A stretch of 6,143 nt of DNA from Nitrospirota bacterium. Its GTDB lineage: Bacteria; Nitrospirota; 9FT-COMBO-42-15; HDB-SIOI813. The DNA lies in NCBI GenBank assembly GCA_023248365.1, contig JAHFER010000105.1, forward strand, positions 1 through 6,143. The letters are read 5' to 3'. This document shows positions 1 through 5,798 of this stretch, piece by piece (position 1 is the first letter of the stretch; each line of letters opens with the position of its first letter). Below the pieces are notes generated by a model. It made no database searches, had not been told where the DNA came from, and worked only from the letters and a program-made list of their open reading frames with translations. Position numbers and translations under genes: made by a program.

Positions 1-35
1 AGAAAAGCTTTAATCAACCCGCATGTTTTCTAATA

Positions 36-55
36 AATCCCTCTTGTGAGGGATT
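36..55 (+). other. Small hairpin upstream of the first PilZ gene
   Basis: An 8-bp perfect inverted repeat (AATCCCTC at 36-43, GAGGGATT at 48-55) closes a TTGT loop. No T-run follows it on the + strand, so it is not a typical intrinsic terminator. It may be the 3' end of an upstream transcript or part of the leader of the PilZ gene. The right arm (TGAGGGATT, 47-55) recurs at 126-134 inside the first codons of that gene, so the left arm could pair with either copy. The rest of 1-117 shows only a weak -10-like TATACT at 83-88 without a good -35. Confidence 0.4.
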
Positions 56-117
56 GTATGAAATGGCATATTAAGATATACATATACTCACGTTGACCAT
101 TTAAGGAAAATTAAGCT

Positions 118-552
118 ATGGGTAATGAGGGATTTATGCAGGAAAGCAGAGAGTACCCGCGTTATCACATAACTCGATTAGTAACTTATACAGTTATAGA
201 AAGAGTTGGTATCAACATTAAACAGGAAGAAGGAATCTGGCCGTCCGTTGCTTATGAACTCTGCGCCCCGAATACCTTGCGGGATCCTTGGAGTGAAAAA
301 ATCATGAGCTATGATCTCAATGCCATGATTAACCAACGAGAGCCGGAAGAAGGGAAGGTCGAGGGGGTAACTATGAATTTCAGTCAAAGCGGGCTCTGCC
401 TAGTGACCAAAAAGGCATTGAGAGAGTCACAGGTTATCAAGATTGACCTACCCCTCTTAGAAGCACCTCTTACCGCACCAACTCTTGCTCAGGTGAAATG
501 GGTAATGCCTGAAAGGGAGATGTTCAAGGTGGGACTCATGCATCTTTTTTAA
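118..552 (+). CDS. Stand-alone PilZ-domain protein (probable c-di-GMP receptor)
   Basis: The gene encodes a 144-residue soluble protein with no signal peptide or membrane segment. Both PilZ signature motifs are visible: RxxxR (R11-E-Y-P-R15) and NxSxxG (N87-F-S89-Q-S-G92). A late VKWV strand and the ending KVGLMHLF match the usual PilZ C-terminal strands. In the family these motifs bind cyclic di-GMP. The two motifs are about 70 residues apart, whereas some 20-25 is usual, so residues ~27-80 look like an insertion of unknown role. The ATG at 118 is preceded by AAGGA at 103-107. An alternative ATG at 136 (residue 7) keeps the whole domain but has its GAGGGA only 3 bases upstream, so 118 is preferred. 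It sits just upstream of a polysaccharide locus whose first enzyme also ends in a PilZ domain, suggesting a shared c-di-GMP circuit. The target is unknown. Confidence 0.85.
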   Translation: MGNEGFMQESREYPRYHITRLVTYTVIERVGINIKQEEGIWPSVAYELCAPNTLRDPWSEKIMSYDLNAMINQREPEEGKVEGVTMNFSQSGLCLVTKKALRESQVIKIDLPLLEAPLTAPTLAQVKWVMPEREMFKVGLMHLF

Positions 553-586
553 CTGGTATCACTTATATAACTTATAATCCTTAGTG

Positions 587-615
587 TTGCGAAAGTCGGT
601 ATTAATTAGAATAAT
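587..615 (+). promoter_or_regulatory. Candidate sigma-70-type promoter
   Basis: TTGCGA at 587-592 (4 of 6 to TTGACA) is followed after 17 bases by AATAAT at 610-615 (5 of 6 to TATAAT). Transcription would start near 622 and give a leader of about 345 bases before the ATG at 967. In AT-rich DNA such matches arise by chance, so this is only a candidate. Confidence 0.3.
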
Positions 616-648
616 CAGTTCATTTGTATTTTAGTTGAAGATAGTATT

Positions 649-678
649 TAATTAACCACAGAACTCTGTGGTTAATTA
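649..678. repeat. 30-base near-perfect palindrome
   Basis: TAATTAACCACAGA at 649-662 is the exact reverse complement of 665-678, with only AC between the arms. As RNA it could form a 13-bp stem with a 4-base loop. No T-run follows on the + strand, so intrinsic termination is doubtful. It could act as a 3'-end stabiliser or Rho-associated end for the upstream PilZ transcript, an operator for a dimeric regulator, or a member of a dispersed palindromic repeat family. The core ACCACAGA/TCTGTGGT resembles short repeats I recall from intergenic regions of several environmental bacteria, but I cannot verify membership. Confidence 0.6.
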
Positions 679-815
679 TGACCTGTTCAACTTTTTTACG
701 AATGAACCGAATAATTTGATAAATATAAAGGATTTTTTTAAGGCAACTATAGTAATGAAGTTGCACAATAAAGATAAAAGCTGTTACCTTGGTTCTAAAA
801 AAACCGAAAAAAAGG

Positions 816-844
816 ACTCCCTGATTACCATCAGGGAGTTTCTT
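816..844 (+). terminator. Terminator-like hairpin (possible attenuator)
   Basis: ACTCCCTGAT (816-825) pairs perfectly with ATCAGGGAGT (830-839) around a TACC loop, and the stem can extend by two G-U pairs. The 3' side reads TTTCTT, a weak T-tract on the + strand. On the - strand the same hairpin is followed by two seven-T runs separated by CGG, which would be a stronger terminator in that direction, although no - strand gene is seen reading into it. Inside the leader it could attenuate + strand transcription into the gene at 967. Confidence 0.5.
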
Positions 845-847
845 AAT

Positions 848-859
848 GGCGGCAGCATG
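848..859 (+). promoter_or_regulatory. ops/JUMPstart-like motif
   Basis: GGCGGCAGCATG matches the Escherichia coli ops element GGCGGTAGCGTG at 10 of 12 positions. In enterobacteria ops lies in the leader of polysaccharide operons, where it pauses RNA polymerase and recruits the NusG paralogue RfaH. The same position relative to a polysaccharide operon is seen here. The motif can also form a small hairpin (GGCA at 851-854 with TGCC at 858-861), loosely like the ops hairpin. One mismatch falls on the T that RfaH reads in E. coli, so any partner would be a diverged NusG-family protein. None is encoded in this window. Confidence 0.35.
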
Positions 860-966
860 CCTATATTCTTTTCGGTTTTATTATCATCCTTTAGAACCAC
901 ACTATTTATAAGGTTGCGGCAACCGCACAATCGAAAGGCAATCCACACATCTGGTCGACATTAAAA

Positions 967-3798
967 ATGAAGCGTATCTTCGATATAACCTTTTCCTCTA
1001 TTTGTCTTATTATCCTTTCACCGCTGTTTATAGCCATTGCCTTTCTGATAAAGTTAGATAGTCCAGGTCCTGTATTCTTTATCGAGAGAATGATGGGGAG
1101 AAGATTCAGGCCGTTTTATCTTATAAAGTTCAGAACGACGGTTTGTGGTGCATCTTCTGATGCATCAGGGAATGGACCACAAGTTACTCCTCCAGATAAG
1201 TTAATGCTTACAAGGGTAGGAAGATTTATATGCAGGACTAAGATCTATGAGCTCCCCCAGCTATGGAATGTGCTCAAGGGAGATATGAGCATAGTTGGAC
1301 CAAGGCCGGTAAGAGAAACATTAGCAAACAAATCCAGGAAGGATTTCGATGAGATTTTGAAGTTAAGGCCCGGGATTATTGATATTGCATCGTTTACTTA
1401 CAGCGATGAATTAATCATAAAAGATAAAAAATCCGAGGAAGATTATTATGTTCATATACTTTTACCGGAAAAGATCAGGCTGGCAAAGGATTATATGAAA
1501 AATTCATCTATTATAGATGACTTAGGACTAATCCTCCTCGCCCTTTTAAAATTATTTTATCCACATATACAGCATATTGTAAATAGTGTAATAAATACGA
1601 TAGCACCGATTAGAAGGCATGTCGTAATTGGACTTCAAATATTGACGTTCATTTTCTCCAATTATCTTGCTTTCTTAATCCGGTTTGATGGCCACATCCC
1701 TTCTTTAGACTATTTATTATTCTTAAAGTATCTACCCCTCCTTCTCCTGTCACGGGTCATTTTCCTTTTTATATTTTCCATGGATAAAGGGCTGTGGAGA
1801 TATGTAAGCATTAAAGATTTGTTAAATATTTCCAGCGGAATAACCCTGAGTTCTCTAATGTTTTTTATCACTATTGTATTTCTATTTGGTGATGTTTATT
1901 ATCCAAGATCTATATACGTGATAGATTGGTTATTAAACATATTCCTATTATCTGGACTAAGGTTACTGAGACGATTCAACGAAATAAAGATTGTAGTAAA
2001 GAATGCTGATAAGAGGGTCATTATAATTGGTGCAGGTGATAGTACAGAGATGCTTCTCAGGGATATAGCACAAAACCTTGCATATCCCTTTGATGTAATA
2101 GGTCTGGTAGATGATAACCCAATGAAGAAGGGTCTTAAGATAAGAAATATTCCTATTCTGGGAACCCGAAAGGATTTAACCTCGATTGTAAATAGAATGA
2201 ACCCTGACGAGTTTCTTATTGCCATCCCTTCTGCGTCTGCCTTACAGCTCACGGAAATCTCGCAAGATCTGCGGAAATATGGGTTGCCTATAAAGACAAT
2301 ACCCAATCTATGGGGAATATTAAACGGACGAGAGGCACTAAACCAGCTAAAGATAATCGAACCTGAAGATGTTTTGTTCAGGGCGCCTGTAAGCTTTAGT
2401 GACATAGAGCTAAAGGAGCTTATTTCTTGTAAAAGAGTGATGATTACAGGGGCAGGAGGATCAATAGGTTCTGAGCTTTCAAGGCAGATTGCTTCATTAG
2501 GCCCGGAATACTTAATCTTGTTTGAAAGGCATGAAGAAAGCCTGTTTAAGATAAACATGGAACTTAGTTCCATCCTCACCCCAGCTAATCTTTTTCCCGT
2601 CATTGGGGATGTTATAGATGAAAGAAGGGTTAGTGAAACTATGGAGAGATTCAGGCCGCAGGTCATATTTCATGCCGCTGCATATAAACATGTCCCTTTA
2701 ATGGAAGAATCCCCATTCGAGGCATATAAAACAAATGTCATGGGTTCAAATTTCCTTGCTGAAAAGGCAAGGGAATTCGGTGCTGAACGTTTTATCATGG
2801 TCTCTACTGATAAAGCAGTCAATCCGGTTAATGTTATGGGAATGACAAAAAAGATAGCTGAAAAATTGGTCTGCCACTTATCAACAGAGAATAATGGGAT
2901 GCCCTCCTATACAAAGTACATGATCGTAAGGTTTGGAAATGTATTGGAAAGTAGTGGCAGTGTTGTTCCGATATTTAAAGACCAGATAAAACGCGGAGGA
3001 CCGATAACCGTTACCCATCCTGATATGACAAGGTACTTTATGACAATACCAGAATCGGTAAGTCTTGTTCTCCAGGCAGCGGCTATGGGTAATGGCGGAG
3101 AGGTATTTGTTCTGGATATGGGCGAACCGGTAAAGATTCTGGATCTGGCGAAAAAGATGATCAGCATTTACGGATACAAGCCTGGCATTGATATACCTAT
3201 AACATTTACAGGTTTAAGGCCAGGAGAAAAGTTATATGAGGATTTATTCAATACGAATGAGATTGTGAGAAAAACCTCGCACTCCAGGATAAATATGGCG
3301 TTATCAGATAGAAAGATCAATCGGGATATTTTGAGGGTAATAATGTCATTTTACAACAAGGGGCTTATTATGACAAAAACTGATTTAATAAGAATTTGCA
3401 ATGAACTAGTAGAGAATAATAGGGAACATAAGCGTTATTGCTTAAGGTTTTCTTTTTCATTTCTCTTAAATAGTAAAGAGCTGAAGTTGAAAGATAAAAT
3501 AATAGATATCGGGATAGGAGGGTTTTCCACTAAATTGTGCCAGGTAATGACCTCAGGGGAAAAAGTGTCCGTATCTGTTTTTCTACCAGAGAATGGCAAT
3601 AAAATAAGTTGGTCTACGCATGCAGAGGTTGTATGGTCTATGAGGGAAGGAGATAGTTACAAGTATGGATTTAAGTTTATGGACACAAATTACGAACAGA
3701 AACGGAAGTTAGAGGATTTCATAAAGTGCAAATATGAAGATAATACAGACACTTCTTTATTAATGACACCTAAATCTTTAAAAGGGGACGTAGCATGA
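967..3798 (+). CDS. Fusion: sugar-1-P transferase / NDP-sugar 4,6-dehydratase / PilZ
   Basis: One uninterrupted 943-residue frame carries three domains. Residues 1-~197 are a monotopic phosphoglycosyltransferase: N-terminal re-entrant helix with Ser18-Pro19, GPVFFIER (34-41), KFRT (54-57), ELPQLWNVLKGDMS (95-108), VGPRP (110-114) and RPGI (134-137). This family moves sugar-1-phosphate onto undecaprenyl phosphate. The catalytic Asp of the usual DELPQ is Tyr94 here. Residues ~217-333 contain four membrane helices, followed by a first Rossmann fold (GAGD, 355-358). A second Rossmann fold starts at ~490 (TGAGGSIG, 494-501). It carries the PglF-type active site T614-D615-K616 and M624-x3-K628, plus RFGNVL (655-660) and GLRPGEKLYEDL (749-760), as in UDP-GlcNAc 4,6-dehydratases that make 4-keto-6-deoxy sugars. 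Residues ~815-920 are a PilZ domain with R819xxxR823 and D847-I-G-I-G-G852. ATG 967 is the only standard start after the stop at 892, and its ribosome-binding site is poor. Each domain assignment is secure; the substrate is inferred. Confidence 0.93.
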   Translation: MKRIFDITFSSICLIILSPLFIAIAFLIKLDSPGPVFFIERMMGRRFRPFYLIKFRTTVCGASSDASGNGPQVTPPDKLMLTRVGRFICRTKIYELPQLWNVLKGDMSIVGPRPVRETLANKSRKDFDEILKLRPGIIDIASFTYSDELIIKDKKSEEDYYVHILLPEKIRLAKDYMKNSSIIDDLGLILLALLKLFYPHIQHIVNSVINTIAPIRRHVVIGLQILTFIFSNYLAFLIRFDGHIPSLDYLLFLKYLPLLLLSRVIFLFIFSMDKGLWRYVSIKDLLNISSGITLSSLMFFITIVFLFGDVYYPRSIYVIDWLLNIFLLSGLRLLRRFNEIKIVVKNADKRVIIIGAGDSTEMLLRDIAQNLAYPFDVIGLVDDNPMKKGLKIRNIPILGTRKDLTSIVNRMNPDEFLIAIPSASALQLTEISQDLRKYGLPIKTIPNLWGILNGREALNQLKIIEPEDVLFRAPVSFSDIELKELISCKRVMITGAGGSIGSELSRQIASLGPEYLILFERHEESLFKINMELSSILTPANLFPVIGDVIDERRVSETMERFRPQVIFHAAAYKHVPLMEESPFEAYKTNVMGSNFLAEKAREFGAERFIMVSTDKAVNPVNVMGMTKKIAEKLVCHLSTENNGMPSYTKYMIVRFGNVLESSGSVVPIFKDQIKRGGPITVTHPDMTRYFMTIPESVSLVLQAAAMGNGGEVFVLDMGEPVKILDLAKKMISIYGYKPGIDIPITFTGLRPGEKLYEDLFNTNEIVRKTSHSRINMALSDRKINRDILRVIMSFYNKGLIMTKTDLIRICNELVENNREHKRYCLRFSFSFLLNSKELKLKDKIIDIGIGGFSTKLCQVMTSGEKVSVSVFLPENGNKISWSTHAEVVWSMREGDSYKYGFKFMDTNYEQKRKLEDFIKCKYEDNTDTSLLMTPKSLKGDVA

Positions 3799-4913
3799 AA
3801 ACTGCAAGACTTTTCAAAACGACTTTAAGCGAAACCCAACTGGAAAACAGTGAACTTAACAATCTTGAATGCCTGGCTGGTAAGACAGTTCTAACCTCAT
3901 ATCCTCGTCGCATTGTATTCGAGTTAACTAATAGATGCAATTTTAGATGTATAATGTGTGGAAGGGAGGCCACACATTTCAAAACTTATGACCTGCCAGT
4001 ATCTATAATCAGTAGATTTGAACCCATTTATCCTTATGTTGAGGAAGTCACTCTCCATGGATGGGGAGAGGGGACTCTTCATCCAAACCTATTTGAAATA
4101 TTAGAATATCTTAATAAATATCCTTCATTGAGAAAGTACTTCGTAACTAATGGCAGTACACTCCATAAAATAACAAAGGCCATTATTGATTTTCATGTGG
4201 ATTTAGTAGCTATATCTCTCGATGGGGCTACGGCTGAGACCAATAATTCTATCCGAAAAGGTGGAAACCTGAAACGTCAATTAGCCTCGCTGAGTAAATT
4301 AATTTCAGAAAAGGAGAGGCGGAACCTTAATTACCCGTATATTAATTTTGTCTTTACAGCTATGCGTAGAAATTTACATGAACTTCCTGATATGCTTAAG
4401 CTGGCCCATGATCTTGGAATTCCTGAGGTTAAGGTGGTTTATCTTACTGTATTTAATGAAGGTCTTCTCCACGAGTCCCTTGTGGATAGTCAGGATATGG
4501 TCATAAAGGTTTTTCAGGAAGCAGAAGAACTGGCAAAAGAGCTGCAAATAAAACTGAAGCTCCCACCAATCCAGGGAAGTAGTGAAACGGGTAATCTTCG
4601 CCACGAATCCTGTGGACTACTCTGGCGAGACATATATATTGGTAGTGATGGTTTCCTGCGTTCCTGTCAGTCATCTGCAAAAAAGTTGGCCCATGTTTCG
4701 GAGTATGATAACTTTAAAGCACTCTGGAATTCAAAGAATATGCAAGAGTTGCGGGGTATTGTGAATAAAGACGATTTAATGCCAAAACAGTGCTTTTATT
4801 GCTACCATAGCTCTTGTGCCAATTGGAACCTTCATCACAGTTTTAGTCAGATTGGCCTGGACTTTGCGCCGGAGTGGGAAGCGAAAGAAGATGAACTTGC
4901 CCAACGGACTTAA
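3795..4913 (+). CDS. Radical SAM protein with SPASM-like C-terminus
   Basis: The 372-residue cytosolic protein has the radical SAM cluster motif CX3CX2C (C48, C52, C55), which holds the 4Fe-4S cluster that cleaves S-adenosylmethionine, and a glycine-rich segment GWGEGTLHP (89-97) in place of the usual GGEP motif. TNGS (118-121) and SLDG (141-144) fit the barrel strands. The C-terminus has C273-x12-G286-x4-C291, then C333-x2-C336-x4-C341, close to the SPASM pattern but lacking its last cysteines, so it may hold fewer auxiliary clusters than a full SPASM protein. Its ATG overlaps the stop of the fusion gene (ATGA, 3795-3798) and follows AAAGGGGA at 3781-3788, so the two are probably translationally coupled. 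The role is unknown. Radical chemistry on a nucleotide sugar (known in DesII) or on a glycan or peptide is possible, but the sequence does not decide it. Confidence 0.88.
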   Translation: MKTARLFKTTLSETQLENSELNNLECLAGKTVLTSYPRRIVFELTNRCNFRCIMCGREATHFKTYDLPVSIISRFEPIYPYVEEVTLHGWGEGTLHPNLFEILEYLNKYPSLRKYFVTNGSTLHKITKAIIDFHVDLVAISLDGATAETNNSIRKGGNLKRQLASLSKLISEKERRNLNYPYINFVFTAMRRNLHELPDMLKLAHDLGIPEVKVVYLTVFNEGLLHESLVDSQDMVIKVFQEAEELAKELQIKLKLPPIQGSSETGNLRHESCGLLWRDIYIGSDGFLRSCQSSAKKLAHVSEYDNFKALWNSKNMQELRGIVNKDDLMPKQCFYCYHSSCANWNLHHSFSQIGLDFAPEWEAKEDELAQRT

Positions 4914-4975
4914 CGAACTTGATGACGGTTTTAAGGATAAAACTCAATGCGCTATAAAAAGAAAGGGATAGTCCG

Positions 4976-5743
4976 ATGAAGGTAGGAATACTTGCAGGGG
5001 GGGTCGGAACACGTCTGGTGGAGGAAACTGAAATAAAGCCTAAGCCTATGGTGGAAATTGGCATGAAGCCAATTCTTTGGCACATCATGATGCACTATTC
5101 TTATTATGGTTTTAATGAATTTGTAATAGCATTGGGTTACAAGGGGGAATATATTAAGCGCTGGATGAAAGAATACTGTGCCTTGAATACCAACATGACG
5201 GTCAAATTAAGCACAGCCGAAGTCATCCTTCATGAAGGAAACTACCCAAATTGGACAGTGGATTTGATTGATACAGGACAGGAAACTCTTACAGGTGGTA
5301 GAATTAAGCGGTTGGCTCCATGGTTGGGAAATGAGACAGTAATGTTAACATGGGGAGACGGAGTATCGAATGTCGACCTGAAAGCCTTACTTAATTTTCA
5401 TAGATCTCATGGAAAACTGGCCACGCTAACGGCTGTCAGACCGCCTGCACGCTTTGGTCATCTTGAGTTGAATGAAGGCAGAGTGCTGGAGTTTTCAGAA
5501 AAGCCACAAACTGCTGAAGGCTGGATAAACGGGGCCTTCTTTGTTTTAGAACCGGGTGTATTCGATTATATTGATGGTGATGATACACAATGGGAAAAGG
5601 AACCATTGGAAAGACTTGCGAAAGATGGACAACTTATGGCTTATCAGCATACGTCTTTTTGGCAGTGCATGGATACTCTTCGCGACAAACGCCTGTTAGA
5701 CAATCTCTGGCAATCGGGAAAAGCTCCATGGAAAGTATGGTGA
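4976..5743 (+). CDS. rfbF: Glucose-1-phosphate cytidylyltransferase
   Basis: RfbF (255 residues, the full family length) joins CTP and glucose-1-phosphate to CDP-glucose plus pyrophosphate in the cytosol. It is the first step toward CDP-4-keto-6-deoxyglucose and the 3,6-dideoxy- or branched hexoses of O-antigens. The nucleotidyltransferase signature LAGGVGTR (6-13) with KPKPMVEIG (21-29) is intact. Also present are the metal-binding WGDG (126-129), TGGRIKR (106-112), EKP (175-177), NGAFFVLEPG (185-194), WEKEPLERL (206-214) and the C-terminal MDTLRDK (232-238), all diagnostic of RfbF rather than the dTTP-using RmlA. AAGGGA at 4963-4968 lies 7 bases before the ATG. It is 62 bases after the radical SAM gene and presumably in the same operon. 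A CDP-glucose 4,6-dehydratase (rfbG) is not in the window and would be expected downstream. Confidence 0.95.
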   Translation: MKVGILAGGVGTRLVEETEIKPKPMVEIGMKPILWHIMMHYSYYGFNEFVIALGYKGEYIKRWMKEYCALNTNMTVKLSTAEVILHEGNYPNWTVDLIDTGQETLTGGRIKRLAPWLGNETVMLTWGDGVSNVDLKALLNFHRSHGKLATLTAVRPPARFGHLELNEGRVLEFSEKPQTAEGWINGAFFVLEPGVFDYIDGDDTQWEKEPLERLAKDGQLMAYQHTSFWQCMDTLRDKRLLDNLWQSGKAPWKVW

Positions 5744-5798
5744 TGATTGTTAATTATAACAGACATAGAGTTGTAAATGATTTAATGAGGGAAAAGTA

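Larger units (their letters stand above)
790..899 (+). promoter_or_regulatory. Nested, highly structured leader RNA element
   Basis: Three perfect inverted repeats are nested. The outer stem is TGGTTCTAAA (790-799) with TTTAGAACCA (890-899), 10 bp. The next is AAAACCGAAAA (800-810) with TTTTCGGTTTT (869-879), 11 bp, stacked directly on the outer stem on the left side and offset by a 10-base bulge (880-889) on the right. The innermost is a 10-bp hairpin at 816-839. The unpaired stretch 840-868 carries an ops-like motif. The whole would fold as a long bulged helix capped by a hairpin and an exposed loop. It lies 67 bases before the first biosynthetic gene, so a cis-acting control role is likely. 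An alternative is a small non-coding transposon-like element with terminal inverted repeats, but no target-site duplication is evident. It does not match a riboswitch class I can recognise. Confidence 0.6.
553..966 (+). other. Long intergenic leader before the polysaccharide operon
   Basis: This 414-base gap holds no credible gene. The only reading frame of note, a GTG-started 98-codon frame at 668-964, runs straight through a palindrome and three nested inverted repeats and resembles no family I know, so I treat it as chance. What it does hold, in order, is a possible sigma-70-type promoter (587-615), a 30-base palindrome (649-678), A/T-rich sequence, a nested hairpin structure (790-899) enclosing an ops-like motif, and a short GC-rich inverted repeat (TGCGG/CCGCA, 915-919 with 923-927). 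The length and structure suggest an untranslated regulatory leader for the gene at 967. Confidence 0.6.

Noticed and set aside
60..80. Sigma-54 promoter suggested by TGGCAT
   Set aside because: The required GC element at the correct spacing is absent.
790..899. Miniature inverted-repeat transposable element
   Set aside because: Terminal inverted repeats are present, but no target-site duplication is seen on the flanks and the inner arms are also paired, so a structured leader is favoured; not fully excluded.
668..964. 98-codon reading frame starting with GTG
   Set aside because: It starts inside a palindrome, has no ribosome-binding site, crosses all three nested inverted repeats and resembles no protein family; it looks like a chance frame in leader DNA.
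901..966. Possible c-di-GMP (GEMM) riboswitch, suggested by GCACAATCGAAAGGCAATCC-like sequence
   Set aside because: Only a short resemblance to the conserved core, no second conserved half, and too little room before the ATG.
1899..2666. 255-codon frame on the - strand
   Set aside because: It lies entirely within the well-supported dehydratase coding sequence; its Ser/Leu/Ile-rich product is the antisense of a conserved gene.
2907..3167. 86-codon frame on the - strand
   Set aside because: Antisense of the conserved dehydratase region, with no start signal or recognisable domain.
967..3798. Fusion as an artefact of a frameshift or assembly join
   Set aside because: All three domains share one continuous frame with natural linkers and the next gene overlaps by ATGA; nothing in the sequence suggests a false join.
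4582..4764. 60-codon + strand frame inside the radical SAM gene
   Set aside because: Out-of-frame shadow of the SPASM-like region, whose cysteines are conserved in the main frame.
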